This document shows positions 1 through 13,622 of a DNA stretch of 43,689 nucleotides, in pieces. The notes under the pieces were generated by a model. The model worked only from the letters and a program-made list of their open reading frames with translations. It ran no database searches and was not told the DNA's origin. The position numbers were made by a program, and so were the translations under genes. This stretch comes from Paracoccus sp. (in: a-proteobacteria) (GTDB lineage: Bacteria; Pseudomonadota; Alphaproteobacteria; Rhodobacterales; Rhodobacteraceae), in contig NZ_JAUNTO010000020.1 of NCBI RefSeq assembly GCF_030538655.1, positions 1 through 43,689 of the forward strand, written 5' to 3'. The first letter of the stretch is position 1. Each line of letters begins with the position of its first letter.

Positions 1-922
<922 letters not shown>

Positions 923-1026
923 GGGCGGCGTCGGTATATGCTCACGCCCACCTGACGCAGCCGTGTCATGCACCAGCGGGCTTGGCGCATTATGTCATCG
1001 TGTATGTCAAACGAAAGGCAAACACG

Positions 1027-1431
1027 ATGAAAACCCTTTGGAAACTGACGGCGGCTGCGCTGGCCGGGGCCATGCTGACCACACCGGCGGCGGCGCTGGA
1101 GCCGCTGAGCCAGGAAAAATACATCAACGACCGGCTGGTGGCGGCACGGGTCGCCGACCTGATCCGGCGCGGTTGCCCGACCATCGACGGGCGCTTGGTC
1201 TATGCCTATACGCAGGCGCGCGCGCTGAAACGCTATGCCGAACGCAAGGGCTATTCAGCGGCGGAAATCGACGCGTTCCTTGATTCCCGCGCGGACAAGG
1301 ATCGCATCTATGCGACTGCCAACACCTATTTGCGGCAGAACAATGCAACGGATGAGGCCGGGCTTTGCCGCCTTGGCCGCGAAGAAATCGGAAGGCGCAG
1401 CGTGACCGGATCGCTGTTGATCGCGAAATGA
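1027..1431 (+). CDS. secreted protein of the nuo operon, DUF5333-like (134 aa)
   Basis: Start chosen at ATG 1027, which is followed by a classic Sec signal peptide: MKTLWKL, a hydrophobic core, then TTPAAALEP with likely cleavage after AAA. An upstream in-frame ATG at 919 would add 36 residues that spoil the signal peptide. The mature part is about 110 residues, mostly helical, with two cysteines (RRGCPT and GLCRLG) that could form a disulfide in the periplasm. It resembles the DUF5333 proteins I associate with Rhodobacterales nuo clusters; this is from memory and not checked. Function unknown. The gene overlaps the next one by ATGA at 1428-1431. Confidence 0.75.
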   Translation: MKTLWKLTAAALAGAMLTTPAAALEPLSQEKYINDRLVAARVADLIRRGCPTIDGRLVYAYTQARALKRYAERKGYSAAEIDAFLDSRADKDRIYATANTYLRQNNATDEAGLCRLGREEIGRRSVTGSLLIAK

Positions 1432-1595
1432 AGCGGGCGATGCGGTGGATTGCAGCGACGTTGCTGGCTTTGGCGGTGTTGACCATGGTTCTGGCCGACA
1501 TCGTGCTGGCGGCCCCCGCGCCGGAACAATCTGTGGCCGTGGCGGGCCACGCGGAACACGCGGCGGGGGTCATGCGGCCCCTGACTGCCAAGTAA
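1428..1595 (+). CDS. small single-span membrane or secreted protein in the nuo operon (55 aa)
   Basis: Starts at ATG 1428 inside the stop of the previous gene (ATGA), giving 55 residues. The N-terminus KRAMRW is followed by one hydrophobic segment of about 20 residues ([21 protein letters not shown]) and then a short tail rich in Ala, Pro and His. It could be a signal anchor or a signal peptide cut after LAA. No family recognised. Its position between the secreted protein and nuoG, with close spacing on both sides, supports it being translated with the operon. Confidence 0.6.
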   Translation: MKRAMRWIAATLLALAVLTMVLADIVLAAPAPEQSVAVAGHAEHAAGVMRPLTAK

Positions 1596-1605
1596 GGATG
1601 GAATG

Positions 1606-3627
1606 ATGGCGGACCTGCGGAAACTCATCATCGACGGCAAGGAAATCGAGGTCGATCCGAACCTGACGCTGATTCAGGCGTGCGAACAGGCCGGGGTCGA
1701 GGTTCCGCGTTTCTGCTATCACGAGCGGCTGTCCATTGCCGGCAACTGCCGCATGTGTCTGGTCGAGGTGGTGGGCGGCCCGCCCAAGCCCGCCGCAAGC
1801 TGCGCCATGCAGGTCAAGGACTTGCGCCCCGGACCCGAGGGGCAGCCGTCGGAAATCCGCACCAACAGCCCGATGGTGAAAAAGGCCCGCGAGGGCGTGA
1901 TGGAATTCCTGCTGATTAACCACCCGCTGGACTGCCCGATCTGCGATCAGGGCGGCGAGTGTGACTTGCAGGATCAGGCCATGGCCTATGGCATTGATTT
2001 CAGCCGCTATCGCGAACCCAAGCGCGCGTCCGAGGATCTGAACCTTGGCCCGCTGGTCGAAACGCATATGACGCGCTGCATTTCCTGCACCCGCTGCGTG
2101 CGCTTTACCACCGAGGTCGCGGGCATCACCCAGATGGGCCAGACCGGCCGGGGCGAGGACAGCGAGATCACCAGCTATCTGAACATGACGCTGGATTCGA
2201 ACATGCAGGGCAATATCATCGACCTGTGCCCGGTCGGTGCGCTGGTGTCGAAACCCTATGCCTTTACCGCCCGCCCGTGGGAGCTGACCAAGACCGAATC
2301 TATCGACGTGATGGACGCGCTTGGCTCGAACATCCGCGTCGATACCAAGGGGCGCGAGGTGATGCGGATCATGCCGCGCAACCATGACGGCGTGAACGAG
2401 GAGTGGATTTCCGACAAGACCCGCTTTGTCTGGGACGGCTTGCGGCGTCAGCGTCTGGATCAGCCCTATATCCGCGAGGGCGGCAAGCTGCGCCCGGCAA
2501 CCTGGCCCGAGGCTTTGTCGGCTGCGGCTGCGGCGATGAAAGGGAAAAAGGTTGCCGGTCTGATCGGCGATCTGACCCCGGTCGAGGCGGCCTTCAGTCT
2601 GAAAACCCTGATCGAAGGGCTGGGTGGGCATGTGGAATGCCGCACGGATAGTGCGCGACTGCCTGCCGGGAACCGCTCGGCCTATGTGGGCTCGGCGCGG
2701 ATCGAGGACATCGACAACGCCCAGATGATCCAGTTGATCGGCACCAACCCGCGCGTCGAAGCGCCGGTTCTGAACGCGCGTATCCGCAAGGCGTGGGCGA
2801 AGGGCGCTCAGATCGGGCTGCTGGGCGAGGCGGTCGATCTGACCTATGACTATGCCCATGTCGGCACGGATCGCGCGGCGCTGGACAAACTGTCCTCGCA
2901 GCAGATCAGTGAGGAAACGCGCGCCAAGCCCAGCATCGTGATCGTCGGGCAGGGTGCCATCCGCGAAGCCGATGGCGAGGCGGTTCTGGCTCATGCGATG
3001 CGCTTGGCCGAGAACAGCAACTCCAAGCTGCTGGTGCTGCACACTGCCGCGGCCCGTGTCGGGGCGATGGATGTGGGTGCCGTGACCGAGGGCGGGATGG
3101 ACGCCGCCATCGACGGGGCCGAGGTGATCTTTAACCTTGGCGCGGACGAGGTGGACATCGACGCGGGTGCCTTTGTGATCTATCAGGGCAGCCACGGTGA
3201 TCGGGGCGCACATCGCGCCGACATCATCCTGCCCGCTGCCTGCTATACCGAGGAAAACGGTCTGTTCGTCAACACCGAGGGGCGGCCGCAACTGGCGATG
3301 CGGGCCAACTTCCCACCCGGTCAGGCCAAGGAAAACTGGGCGATTCTGCGCGCTTTGTCCGCTGAACTGGACGCGACTCTGCCATGGGACAGCCTTGCCG
3401 CGCTGCGCCGCGCACTGATTAAGGCGGTGCCGCATCTGGCGCAGATCGACCATGTGCCGGAAAACGCGTGGCAGCCGCTGACCCGCTTTGATCTGGGGAA
3501 GGCCGGGTTCCGCTATGCGATCAAGGATTTCTACCTGACCAACGCGATTACGCGCTGTTCGCCGCTGATGGGGGAACTGTCGGCCATGGCGGCGGCGCGT
3601 CACGCCACAGCGATGGCGGCCGAGTAA
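1606..3627 (+). CDS. nuoG: NADH-quinone oxidoreductase subunit G
   Basis: Iron-sulfur subunit of the NADH dehydrogenase arm of complex I. With the start at 1606 the protein is 673 aa, the length I know for Paracoccus Nqo3. An N-terminal plant-type [2Fe-2S] domain has Cys37, Cys48, Cys51 and Cys66. Next comes the His-plus-three-Cys cluster segment [14 protein letters not shown], then a 4Fe-4S motif in [17 protein letters not shown] and a later conserved cysteine in IDLCPVGAL. The C-terminal half is the degenerate molybdopterin-oxidoreductase-like domain. Two adjacent ATGs occur at 1603 and 1606; AAGGA at 1594-1598 is better spaced for 1606. The chain is short at the C-terminus compared with the roughly 900-residue E. 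coli NuoG, as is usual in alphaproteobacteria and mitochondria. Confidence 0.97.
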   Translation: MADLRKLIIDGKEIEVDPNLTLIQACEQAGVEVPRFCYHERLSIAGNCRMCLVEVVGGPPKPAASCAMQVKDLRPGPEGQPSEIRTNSPMVKKAREGVMEFLLINHPLDCPICDQGGECDLQDQAMAYGIDFSRYREPKRASEDLNLGPLVETHMTRCISCTRCVRFTTEVAGITQMGQTGRGEDSEITSYLNMTLDSNMQGNIIDLCPVGALVSKPYAFTARPWELTKTESIDVMDALGSNIRVDTKGREVMRIMPRNHDGVNEEWISDKTRFVWDGLRRQRLDQPYIREGGKLRPATWPEALSAAAAAMKGKKVAGLIGDLTPVEAAFSLKTLIEGLGGHVECRTDSARLPAGNRSAYVGSARIEDIDNAQMIQLIGTNPRVEAPVLNARIRKAWAKGAQIGLLGEAVDLTYDYAHVGTDRAALDKLSSQQISEETRAKPSIVIVGQGAIREADGEAVLAHAMRLAENSNSKLLVLHTAAARVGAMDVGAVTEGGMDAAIDGAEVIFNLGADEVDIDAGAFVIYQGSHGDRGAHRADIILPAACYTEENGLFVNTEGRPQLAMRANFPPGQAKENWAILRALSAELDATLPWDSLAALRRALIKAVPHLAQIDHVPENAWQPLTRFDLGKAGFRYAIKDFYLTNAITRCSPLMGELSAMAAARHATAMAAE

Positions 3628-3631
3628 CACG

Positions 3632-4405
3632 ATGCGTCTGACCCGCCCCCCCGCTTTGACCCTGCTTGCCGCAAGCCTGATGCTTGCCGGTTGTGGTTCG
3701 GATGCGGGCGATGGCCTGGCGACGCGCCCGGCCGCCAAGCCCGAGGTGCTGACAGCGCAGCTGGCCAATCCCGGCGCGGCCAAGGGGCAAGGGCCTTTGA
3801 CCCGTGCGCAGGTTTCGACCAAATCGGGCGAGATTCTGATTTTGGAACCCGATGGCTCGGTCACGACAATGCGGCTTGATTCGCCGGGCGGGCGCGATGC
3901 CTTTGCGGTGACGCAGGCCGACCTGGCGGCGGTCAGCCGCGTTGGTGCCGAGGCTATCATGGCCGCCCCTGCCGTGATGCGGGCCAGCCACCGTGGCCCG
4001 ACCGCGCAGCAGGTGGCGCTGGATGAGTTCGCGCAGCGGACGCGGCCTGCCTTGCCGGAATGGCGCGCCGGGACCGAGATTGATCCCTCGGTATTTCTGG
4101 GCAGCATGATTTCCGGTCTGTCGCCCGAAAGCCGTAGCGATCTGGTCGAAGTCACGGTAAACCTGCGGCAAGGGGTGGACGCGGATATTGCGTTTTCGTA
4201 TGCCACCTGCGCATTGGCCGGTTGGGCGAAATCGAACGGCGCGGGTTATGCGCGCCACATTCGCACGTTGCAACAACAGCGTGACGGCAAGCTTCTGGTC
4301 GGGGCGGCTTTTACGTTGTCGAAGACGCGGCCCATGGGCCTGCGGGTGATGGAAACCAACGAGACCCTGCGTGAATGCAGGGCACGCGGAATACCCGCGG
4401 CATAA
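3632..4405 (+). CDS. predicted lipoprotein in the nuo operon (257 aa)
   Basis: Lies between nuoG (4-bp gap) and nuoH (18-bp gap). The N-terminus is a lipoprotein signal: a basic start, a hydrophobic core and the lipobox LAGC with Cys21, followed by GSDAGDG, so the protein should be lipid-anchored; with no Asp at +2 an outer-membrane location is possible. The mature part of about 236 residues has no motif I recognise. It contains a pair of cysteines near the C-terminus (YATCALAG and LRECRARG). Neighbourhood and spacing argue for co-expression with complex I; unidentified reading frames are known in the Paracoccus denitrificans nqo cluster and this may correspond to one. Function unknown. Confidence 0.8.
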   Translation: MRLTRPPALTLLAASLMLAGCGSDAGDGLATRPAAKPEVLTAQLANPGAAKGQGPLTRAQVSTKSGEILILEPDGSVTTMRLDSPGGRDAFAVTQADLAAVSRVGAEAIMAAPAVMRASHRGPTAQQVALDEFAQRTRPALPEWRAGTEIDPSVFLGSMISGLSPESRSDLVEVTVNLRQGVDADIAFSYATCALAGWAKSNGAGYARHIRTLQQQRDGKLLVGAAFTLSKTRPMGLRVMETNETLRECRARGIPAA

Positions 4406-4423
4406 GGAAAGGGACGGGCGATC

Positions 4424-5455
4424 ATGGCAGAGTTCTGGTCATCGCCGCTTGGCTTCGCGATCATTATGCTGGCCCAAGGGCTGGGTGTGATCGCTTTCGT
4501 CATGATCTCGCTGATCTTTCTGGTCTATGGCGACCGCAAGATCTGGGCGGCGGTCCAGATGCGGCGCGGCCCGAACGTGGTCGGCCCCTGGGGCTTGCTG
4601 CAAACCTTTGCCGACGCGCTGAAATATGTGCTGAAGGAAATTGTCGTGCCCGCCGGGTCCGACAAGTTTGTGTTCTTTCTTGCGCCGTTCCTGTCGATGA
4701 TGCTGGCGCTGCTGGCCTGGGTCGCTATTCCCTTCGCGCCCGGCTGGGTGATGGCCGACATCAATGTGGGTATCCTGTTCATCTTTGCCGTCTCCAGCCT
4801 CGAGGTTTACGGCGTCATCATGGGCGGCTGGGCCTCGAACTCGAAATACCCGTTCCTCGCCTCGCTGCGGTCGGCGGCGCAGATGGTTTCTTACGAAGTG
4901 TCGATGGGCCTGATTATCATCGGCATCATTATCTCGACCGGCTCAATGAACCTGACCGCCATTGTCGAGGCGCAGCGCGGGCTGGGGCTGCTGTCGTGGT
5001 ATTGGCTGCCGCATCTGCCGATGCTGGTGCTGTTCTTTGTGTCCGCGCTGGCCGAAACCAACCGCCCGCCCTTCGATCTGCCCGAGGCGGAATCGGAACT
5101 GGTCGCGGGTCACATGGTCGAATATTCCTCGACGCCTTACCTCTTGTTCATGGCGGGCGAATATATCGCCATCTGGCTGATGTGCGCGCTGATCTCGCTG
5201 CTGTTCTTTGGCGGCTGGCTGTCGCCGATTCCGGGCCTGCCGGATGGCGCGATCTGGATGTTCCTCAAGATGGTGTTCTGGTTCTGGATGTTCGCCATGG
5301 TGAAGGCCATCGTGCCGCGTTATCGCTATGATCAGCTGATGCGGATCGGGTGGAAAGTGTTCCTGCCGCTGTCGCTGGGCTGGGTGGTCATCATCGCATT
5401 CCTTGCGAAATTCCAGGTGTTCGGGACGTTCTGGGCCCGTTGGGCGGGGGTATAA
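4424..5455 (+). CDS. nuoH: NADH-quinone oxidoreductase subunit H
   Basis: Membrane subunit at the junction of the peripheral and membrane arms of complex I; it forms most of the quinone-binding chamber. 343 aa with about eight transmembrane segments. Characteristic loops are visible: the [14 protein letters not shown] segment after the first helix, [24 protein letters not shown], and [22 protein letters not shown], which carry the conserved acidic and arginine residues of the quinone channel. The start at 4424 follows GGAAAGGGACGGGCGATC, a plausible ribosome site. Length and motifs are normal for the family. Confidence 0.97.
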   Translation: MAEFWSSPLGFAIIMLAQGLGVIAFVMISLIFLVYGDRKIWAAVQMRRGPNVVGPWGLLQTFADALKYVLKEIVVPAGSDKFVFFLAPFLSMMLALLAWVAIPFAPGWVMADINVGILFIFAVSSLEVYGVIMGGWASNSKYPFLASLRSAAQMVSYEVSMGLIIIGIIISTGSMNLTAIVEAQRGLGLLSWYWLPHLPMLVLFFVSALAETNRPPFDLPEAESELVAGHMVEYSSTPYLLFMAGEYIAIWLMCALISLLFFGGWLSPIPGLPDGAIWMFLKMVFWFWMFAMVKAIVPRYRYDQLMRIGWKVFLPLSLGWVVIIAFLAKFQVFGTFWARWAGV

Positions 5456-5457
5456 TC

Positions 5458-6540
<1,083 letters not shown>

Positions 6541-6544
<4 letters not shown>

Positions 6545-7143
6545 TGACCTTCGCATTCTACCTGTTCGCGATCTGCGTTTGCGTATCAGGCTTCATGGTG
6601 GTGATGGCCCGCAACCCGGTCCATTCGGTGCTGTGGCTGATCCTGGCCTTTTGCGCCGCATCGGGGCTGTTCGTGCTGCAAGGCGCGGAATTCGTGGCGA
6701 TGCTGCTGATTATCGTCTATGTCGGCGCGGTTGCGGTGCTGTTCCTGTTCGTGGTGATGATGCTGGACGTGGATTTTGCCCAGCTTAAGGGCGAATTTGC
6801 CCGCTATCTGCCGCTGGCGCTGCTGATTTCGCTGGTGATGCTGGCGCAGCTTGCCATCGTCTACGGCAGTTGGCAAACCGCCGAGATCGCCTCGGCGCAG
6901 CGTGTGGCACCAATCTTGTCTGAGGTTCACAACACACGCGGCATTGGTCTGATCGTCTATGACCGCTATCTGCTGCCGTTCCAGCTGGCCGGGATGATCC
7001 TGCTGGTGGCGATGATCGGGGCGATCACGCTGACCATGCGACATCGCAAGGACATCAAGCGTCAGGACGTGCTGAAACAGATGTATGCCGATCCGGCCGA
7101 GCGGATGGAACTGAAAGACATCAAGCCGGGGCAGGGGCTGTAA
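6541..7143 (+). CDS. nuoJ: NADH-quinone oxidoreductase subunit J
   Basis: Membrane subunit (ND6 equivalent), 200 aa, five predicted transmembrane helices. The conserved third-helix region [30 protein letters not shown] is clearly visible; this is where the pi-bulge helix of complex I lies. Two adjacent ATGs (6541 and 6544) are possible starts; the first overlaps the upstream stop in ATGATGA. The C-terminal tail ([14 protein letters not shown]...[11 protein letters not shown]) is hydrophilic and resembles the extension typical of alphaproteobacterial NuoJ. Confidence 0.96.
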
Positions 7144-7145
7144 GG

Positions 7146-7632
<487 letters not shown>

Positions 7633-7636
7633 GGCC

Positions 7637-9760
7637 ATGACGACGATCATTCTTTTTGGCCCCCTGCTCGGTGCGATCATTGCCGGTTTTGGCTGGCGCC
7701 TGATCGGTGAACAGGCCGCGCAATATCTGACCACCGGCATCCTGTTCCTGTGCGCCGCGCTGTCGTGGATCGTGTTTTTGACCTTTGACGGTGTGACGCA
7801 ACACATCCCGGTGCTGGACTGGATCGTGACCGGCGATTTTGTGGCGCAATGGGCGATCCGGCTGGATCGGCTGACCGCGATCATGCTGATCGTCGTGACC
7901 TCGGTGTCCGCCTTGGTTCATATGTATTCAATGGGTTACATGGCCCATGACGAAAACTGGGATCATCACGAACACTATAAGGCCCGGTTCTTTGCCTATC
8001 TGTCGTTCTTTACCTTTACCATGCTGATGCTGGTGACGGCGGATAACCTGCTGCAAATGTTCTTTGGCTGGGAAGGCGTGGGCGTCGCGTCCTATCTGCT
8101 GATCGGCTTCTACTACCGCAAGCCGTCGGCCAACGCCGCCGCAATCAAGGCGTTTGTGGTGAACCGGGTCGGTGACTTTGGCTTTCTGCTGGGGATATTT
8201 GGCATCTACTGGATGACCGGCTCGATCCAGTTCGATGCAATCTTTGCGCAAGTGCCGGAGATTGCCGCCAGCCAGTTCCACTTCCTGTGGCGCGATTGGC
8301 CCGCCGCCGATCTGCTGGCCTTCCTGCTGTTTATCGGCGCAATGGGGAAATCAGCGCAGCTTTTCCTGCACACCTGGTTGCCCGACGCGATGGAAGGCCC
8401 CACCCCGGTGTCCGCACTGATCCATGCCGCGACCATGGTCACGGCGGGGGTGTTCCTTGTCTGCCGCATGTCGCCGCTGTTTGAATTTGCGCCGGATGCC
8501 AAGATGTTCGTCGTCATCATCGGCGCAACCACGGCCTTCTTTGCTGCGACCGTGGGTCTGGTGCAGAACGACATCAAGCGCGTGATCGCCTATTCGACCT
8601 GTTCGCAGCTTGGCTATATGTTCGTGGCGGCGGGTGTTGGCGTCTATTCGGTCGCCATGTTCCACCTGTTCACCCACGCCTTTTTTAAGGCGATGCTGTT
8701 CCTTGGCGCCGGTTCGGTGATCCACGCGATGCACCACGAGCAGGATCTGCGGAACTATGGCGGGTTGCGCAAGAAAATCCCGCTGACCTTCTATGCGATG
8801 CTGATCGGCACGCTGGCCATCACCGGCGTCGGCATTCCGCTGACCCATATCGGCTTTGCGGGCTATCTGTCCAAGGATGCGGTGATCGAAAGCGCCTATG
8901 CCTCGGGCGTGGGCTATGCCTTCTGGATGCTGGTGATCGCGGCGCTGATGACCAGTTTCTACAGCTGGCGGCTGATGTTCATGACCTTCTGGGGCAAGCC
9001 GCGCGGAGATCATCATGCGCATGACCACGCGCACGAAAGCCCGCCGGTGATGACCATTCCGCTGGGTGTGCTGGCCGTTGGCGCGATCTTTGCCGGGATG
9101 GTCTGGTATAGCAGCTTCTTTGGATCGGAAGACCGGGTGCGCGGTTACTTTGGCCTGCCGGTCGCCGAAAGCCATCAGGTTGATGCCGGGCACGAGGCGC
9201 CGCTGGATGGTGCCGTGGCCGAGGCGCCGCACGCCGAACCGCAGGGCGAGGCGCTGCACGCTGCCGCCGGTGCGGCCAGCGATCCGTCCGAGGTCAGCGT
9301 TGTGACCGTGACGCCGGGCGCGATCTATATGCATCCCGATAACCACGTGCTGCATGACGCACATTATGTGCCCACATGGGTCAAACTGTCGCCGTTTGTC
9401 GCGATGCTGATCGGGCTTTTCCTGGCTTGGGTGTTCTACATCCGCGCGCCGGATACGCCCGCGCGTCTGGCTGCGTCGCAGCCCTATTTGTATCGGTTCC
9501 TGCTGAACAAATGGTATTTCGACGAACTGTATGATGTGATCTTTGTTCGTCCCACAAAATGGCTGGGCCGGTTCTTGTGGCAGCAGGGTGATGGCCGCAT
9601 GATTGACGGTGCGATCAATGGCCTTGCCATGGGGCTGATCCCGCGTCTGACCCGTTTCGCTGGCCGTGTTCAATCCGGCTATCTGTTCCACTATGCCTTT
9701 GCGATGGTCCTTGGAATTGTGGCCTTGCTGATCTGGGTGATGCTGCGGAGCGCGCACTGA
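7637..9760 (+). CDS. nuoL: NADH-quinone oxidoreductase subunit L
   Basis: The largest antiporter-like subunit (ND5), 707 aa. The N-terminal part holds the proton-channel core with [19 protein letters not shown] (channel Glu), [24 protein letters not shown] and [20 protein letters not shown], all typical. Around residues 455-580 there is a hydrophilic stretch first rich in His ([12 protein letters not shown]) and then in Ala, Glu and Pro, before the C-terminal lateral helix region ([30 protein letters not shown]). The overall length is close to what I know for Paracoccus. It starts 4 bp after the nuoK stop. Confidence 0.97.
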   Translation: MTTIILFGPLLGAIIAGFGWRLIGEQAAQYLTTGILFLCAALSWIVFLTFDGVTQHIPVLDWIVTGDFVAQWAIRLDRLTAIMLIVVTSVSALVHMYSMGYMAHDENWDHHEHYKARFFAYLSFFTFTMLMLVTADNLLQMFFGWEGVGVASYLLIGFYYRKPSANAAAIKAFVVNRVGDFGFLLGIFGIYWMTGSIQFDAIFAQVPEIAASQFHFLWRDWPAADLLAFLLFIGAMGKSAQLFLHTWLPDAMEGPTPVSALIHAATMVTAGVFLVCRMSPLFEFAPDAKMFVVIIGATTAFFAATVGLVQNDIKRVIAYSTCSQLGYMFVAAGVGVYSVAMFHLFTHAFFKAMLFLGAGSVIHAMHHEQDLRNYGGLRKKIPLTFYAMLIGTLAITGVGIPLTHIGFAGYLSKDAVIESAYASGVGYAFWMLVIAALMTSFYSWRLMFMTFWGKPRGDHHAHDHAHESPPVMTIPLGVLAVGAIFAGMVWYSSFFGSEDRVRGYFGLPVAESHQVDAGHEAPLDGAVAEAPHAEPQGEALHAAAGAASDPSEVSVVTVTPGAIYMHPDNHVLHDAHYVPTWVKLSPFVAMLIGLFLAWVFYIRAPDTPARLAASQPYLYRFLLNKWYFDELYDVIFVRPTKWLGRFLWQQGDGRMIDGAINGLAMGLIPRLTRFAGRVQSGYLFHYAFAMVLGIVALLIWVMLRSAH

Positions 9761-9761
9761 T

Positions 9762-11318
9762 ATGACGAGCCTTCTTTCCATCATCACCTTTCTGCCCATC
9801 GTTGCTGCGGGTATTCTGGCGCTGTTCTTGCGCGGCGATGATGCCGCCGCACAGCGCAACGCCAAGTGGCTGGCGCTGATCGCGACCAGCGCCACCTTCC
9901 TGATCTCGCTGTTCGTGCTGTTCGGGTTTGACCGTTCGAACACCGGCTTTCAGTTTGTGGAAGACCGCGAATGGATCATGGGGCTGCGCTATAAGCTGGG
10001 CGTGGACGGCATCTCGGTTCTGTTCGTGATGCTGACCACCTTCCTGATGCCGCTGACGATCCTGTCCACCTGGGATGTCAGCAAGCGCGTCAAGGAATAC
10101 ATGATCGCCTTCCTGCTGCTGGAAGGTCTGATGATCGGCGTGTTCGTGGCGCTGGATCTGGTGCTGTTCTATCTGTTCTTCGAGGCAGGGCTGATCCCGA
10201 TGTTCCTGATTATCGGGATCTGGGGCGGTCAGAACCGGATTTATGCCGCGTTCAAGTTCTTTCTTTATACCTTCCTCGGCTCGGTTCTGATGCTGGTGGC
10301 GATGGTGTCGATGTATCGCATGTCGGGCACCACTGACATCGCCGCGCTGCTGGACCCGGCGCGCACGGCGTTTCCGTCGGAAACCATGCGCATTCTGGGG
10401 ATTAGCGTGATCGGCGGTGTGCAGACGCTGCTGTTCCTGGCCTTTTTTGCCAGCTTTGCGGTCAAGATGCCGATGTGGCCGGTGCATACTTGGCTGCCCG
10501 ACGCGCACGTTCAGGCCCCGACCGCCGGTTCAGTCGTGCTGGCCGCCGTGCTGCTGAAGATGGGCGGCTATGGCTTTTTGCGGTTCAGCCTGCCGATGTT
10601 CCCGGTCGCCTCTGACATCTTCCAGCCGCTGGTGTTCTGGATGTCGGCGATTGCCATCGTCTATACCTCGCTGGTGGCGCTGGCGCAGTCGGACATGAAA
10701 AAGCTGATCGCTTATTCGTCGGTTGCCCATATGGGCTATGTGACGATGGGGATTTTCACCGCCAATCAGGTCGGCGTTGATGGCGCTATCTTCCAGATGC
10801 TGAGCCACGGCTTTATCTCGGGCGCGCTGTTTCTGTGCGTCGGCGTGATCTATGACCGGATGCATACGCGGGAAATAGACGCCTATGGCGGGTTGGTGAA
10901 CCGGATGCCGGTCTATGCGCTGGTGTTCATGTTCTTCACCATGGCGAACGTCGGCCTGCCCGGCACCTCGGGCTTTGTGGGTGAGTTCCTGACCCTGCTC
11001 GGCGTCTTCCGCGAAAACACTTGGGTCGGCCTCGTTGCTACCTCGGGCGTGATCCTGTCGGCGGCCTATGCGCTGTGGCTCTATCGCCGCGTCACCTTGG
11101 GTGCGCTGATCAAGGAAAGCCTGAAAACCATCACCGACATGACCAGCCGCGAAAAGTGGATCTTTGCGCCGCTGATTGCCATGACCCTGATCCTTGGCGT
11201 CTATCCGCGCCTTGTGACCGACATCACCGGACCGGCGGTTTCCAACCTGCTGACCAATTACCACGCATCCATCCCGGCCGAGCCGGTGGCCGAGGCCGCC
11301 GCCGAGACCGGGCATTAA
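9762..11318 (+). CDS. nuoM: NADH-quinone oxidoreductase subunit M
   Basis: Antiporter-like membrane subunit (ND4), 518 aa, about 14 transmembrane helices. Conserved elements include [23 protein letters not shown] with the key glutamate, [34 protein letters not shown] and [20 protein letters not shown] with the channel lysine. It begins one base after the nuoL stop, so translation is probably coupled. The C-terminus has a short hydrophilic tail rich in Ala and Glu. Confidence 0.97.
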   Translation: MTSLLSIITFLPIVAAGILALFLRGDDAAAQRNAKWLALIATSATFLISLFVLFGFDRSNTGFQFVEDREWIMGLRYKLGVDGISVLFVMLTTFLMPLTILSTWDVSKRVKEYMIAFLLLEGLMIGVFVALDLVLFYLFFEAGLIPMFLIIGIWGGQNRIYAAFKFFLYTFLGSVLMLVAMVSMYRMSGTTDIAALLDPARTAFPSETMRILGISVIGGVQTLLFLAFFASFAVKMPMWPVHTWLPDAHVQAPTAGSVVLAAVLLKMGGYGFLRFSLPMFPVASDIFQPLVFWMSAIAIVYTSLVALAQSDMKKLIAYSSVAHMGYVTMGIFTANQVGVDGAIFQMLSHGFISGALFLCVGVIYDRMHTREIDAYGGLVNRMPVYALVFMFFTMANVGLPGTSGFVGEFLTLLGVFRENTWVGLVATSGVILSAAYALWLYRRVTLGALIKESLKTITDMTSREKWIFAPLIAMTLILGVYPRLVTDITGPAVSNLLTNYHASIPAEPVAEAAAETGH

Positions 11319-11328
11319 GGGGGCCGAC

Positions 11329-12843
11329 ATGACCGCGCTGGATTTCTCAATCGTCCTGCCCGAGTTTCTGCTGGCCGTCTATGCGATGGCTGCGCTGCTG
11401 GCGGGGGCTTATCTGGGCAAGGATGCCATCGCGCGCCCGATCCTGTGGGTGACGGTGGCGGTGCTGCTGCTGGTGGCACTGTTGATCGGCTTTGGCGGGC
11501 GTGCTGACCAGACGGCATTCTTTGGCATGTTCATCGACGATGCCTTTGCGCGCTTTGCCAAGGTGGTCGTGCTGATTTCGGCTGCCGCTGTTCTGGCGAT
11601 GAGCGCCGACTATATGCAGCGCCGTAATTTGCTGCGGTTCGAGTTTCCGATCCTGATCGTGCTGGCCGCGCTTGGCATGTGCATGATGGTGTCGTCGAAC
11701 GACCTGCTGACGCTGTATATGGGCCTCGAATTGCAGTCGCTGTCGCTGTATGTCGTGGCCGCGATGCGCCGCGACAGCGCCCGTTCGTCCGAAGCGGGGC
11801 TGAAGTATTTCGTTCTGGGCGCGCTGTCTTCGGGGCTGCTGCTGTATGGAATGTCGCTGGTTTACGGTTTCGCCGGCACTACGAATTTCGTCGGCGTGAT
11901 GGCGGCGGTGTCGGGGGGCGAACATCTGTCGGTCGGGCTGCTGTTTGGCCTGGTATTCCTGCTGGTCGGTCTGGCCTTCAAGGTGTCTGCGGTGCCCTTC
12001 CATATGTGGACGCCGGACGTTTACGAAGGCTCGCCCACGCCGGTGACGGCATTCTTTGCCACCGCGCCCAAGGTGGCTGCGATGGCCCTGATCGCGCGGG
12101 TGATGTTCGGGGCCTTTGGTCAGGCCACGACCGACTGGACGCAGATCATCGCCGCGCTGGCCGTGATGTCGATGTTCCTTGGCGCGATTGCCGGGATCGG
12201 GCAGCGCGACATCAAGCGTCTGATGGCCTATTCCTCGATCGCGCATATGGGCTTTGCGCTGGTCGGTCTGGCGGCGGGCACGGCTTATGGTGTGCAGGCG
12301 ATGCTGATGTATATGACCATCTATGCGGTCATGAACGTCGGTGCATTCTCCTTTATCCTGTCGCTGGAACGTGATGGTCGCCCGGTCACGGATCTGGCCA
12401 GCCTGAACAGCTTTGCCAGTGCTGAGCCCCTGAAGGCATGGGCGGTGCTGTTCCTGATGTTCAGCCTTGCCGGTGTGCCGCCTTTTCTGGGCTTTTTCGC
12501 CAAGCTGGGTGTGCTGTCGGCTGCGGTTGATGCGGATATGGCGTGGCTGGCGATTGCTGGTGTGGTCGCCTCGGTCATCGGTGCGTTCTATTACCTGCGC
12601 ATCGTTTACTACATGTTCTTCGGCGCTGAATCCGAAGGTGTCAGCAGCCGTATGGGGCTGGTGCAGACCGTGGCCTTACTGGTTCCGGCAGCGGTGCTGT
12701 TGATTGGCGCGGCAACGATGTTCGGCGTGGATCGCGCGGCGGCAACGGCTGCTGAAACGCTGGTCGGTGCTTCCGCCCTTGCGCCGGTAGATGCGCCGGT
12801 CGCGGGACAGGGTGCGGCCGTCACGCCCGGCGGCGACGGGTGA
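11329..12843 (+). CDS. nuoN: NADH-quinone oxidoreductase subunit N
   Basis: Antiporter-like membrane subunit (ND2), 504 aa. Visible landmarks are [56 protein letters not shown] and [21 protein letters not shown]. Ten bases separate it from nuoM and contain GGGGGCC as a likely ribosome site. The last about 35 residues are Ala/Pro-rich and hydrophilic. The stop overlaps a GTG start of the following biotin ligase gene (GTGA at 12840-12843), which ties birA to the nuo transcript. Confidence 0.97.
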   Translation: MTALDFSIVLPEFLLAVYAMAALLAGAYLGKDAIARPILWVTVAVLLLVALLIGFGGRADQTAFFGMFIDDAFARFAKVVVLISAAAVLAMSADYMQRRNLLRFEFPILIVLAALGMCMMVSSNDLLTLYMGLELQSLSLYVVAAMRRDSARSSEAGLKYFVLGALSSGLLLYGMSLVYGFAGTTNFVGVMAAVSGGEHLSVGLLFGLVFLLVGLAFKVSAVPFHMWTPDVYEGSPTPVTAFFATAPKVAAMALIARVMFGAFGQATTDWTQIIAALAVMSMFLGAIAGIGQRDIKRLMAYSSIAHMGFALVGLAAGTAYGVQAMLMYMTIYAVMNVGAFSFILSLERDGRPVTDLASLNSFASAEPLKAWAVLFLMFSLAGVPPFLGFFAKLGVLSAAVDADMAWLAIAGVVASVIGAFYYLRIVYYMFFGAESEGVSSRMGLVQTVALLVPAAVLLIGAATMFGVDRAAATAAETLVGASALAPVDAPVAGQGAAVTPGGDG

Positions 12844-13619
12844 GCCAACCCGTCGCGCCCCGTAATGACTGGCCTGATGGCATAGCGCGGCATATCCTGC
12901 CGCGCTGCGATTCCACCAATGCCGAGGCTTTGCGGCTGGCCCCCGGTCTGTCTGGTGCAGCGTGGATCATGGCGCGCGAACAGACATCAGGGCGCGGGCG
13001 TCGTGGGCGCGGCTGGTCGATGCAGGCCGGAAATTTTGCCGCAACCCTGCTGATGCGACCCACTGGCGGGCCTGCGGATGCCGCCCGGCTGTCCTTTGTC
13101 GCGGCATTGGCCTTGCATGACGCATTGCGCGATGTGGCTGGCCCTGCGGCGCGACTGTCGATCAAATGGCCTAACGATGTGCTGCTGAACGGCGGCAAGG
13201 TGGCGGGCATCCTGCTGGAAAGTGGCGGCAGTGGCGCGCGGCTGGATGCGCTGGCTGTGGGCATCGGCGTGAATTTGATCGCTGCCCCTTTGCCCGAGGC
13301 GCTGGAACCCGGTGCCATGCCTGCTGTCAGCGTCGCGGGGGAAACCGGCCTGACCGTCACGCCCGAAGACTTTCTGGATCTGCTGGCCCCGGCCTTTGAT
13401 CGTTGGCTGCGGCAGATGACCGCTTATGGCTTTGCGCCGATCCGCACCGCTTGGCTGGCGCGCGCCGCGCATCTGGGTGGCACCTTAACTGCCCGCACGG
13501 GCAAGGCGGAACTGACCGGCACGTTTGAAACCATCGACGACAATGGCGCGTTGATCCTGACGACCACGCAGGGGCGGCAGGCGATTCCGGCGGCCGATAT
13601 ATACTTTGCCGAAAGCTGA
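12840..13619 (+). CDS. birA: biotin--[acetyl-CoA-carboxylase] ligase
   Basis: Attaches biotin to carboxylase carrier domains through biotinyl-AMP; the pyruvate carboxylase in this window is a likely substrate. 259 aa with a GTG start inside the nuoN stop. The catalytic signature GRGRRGRGW (residues 51-59) and [17 protein letters not shown] (from residue 109) are intact. There is no N-terminal helix-turn-helix, so this is a class I ligase without repressor function. A BirA-like frame closing the nqo cluster is known from Paracoccus denitrificans, which fits this arrangement. coaX follows after 3 bp. Confidence 0.95.
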   Translation: MSQPVAPRNDWPDGIARHILPRCDSTNAEALRLAPGLSGAAWIMAREQTSGRGRRGRGWSMQAGNFAATLLMRPTGGPADAARLSFVAALALHDALRDVAGPAARLSIKWPNDVLLNGGKVAGILLESGGSGARLDALAVGIGVNLIAAPLPEALEPGAMPAVSVAGETGLTVTPEDFLDLLAPAFDRWLRQMTAYGFAPIRTAWLARAAHLGGTLTARTGKAELTGTFETIDDNGALILTTTQGRQAIPAADIYFAES

Positions 13620-13622
13620 TCC

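Noticed and set aside
1570-4206. An 878-codon open frame on the minus strand opposite nuoG
   Set aside because: High-GC coding DNA often leaves the antisense frame open. The translation is rich in Arg, His, Gln and Pro with no domain, while nuoG on the plus strand has complete iron-sulfur motifs.
5451-5456. TATAAT just before the 61-aa gene, as a promoter -10 element
   Set aside because: It is made of the last Val codon and the stop of nuoH plus two bases, and there is no matching -35 element about 17 bp upstream.
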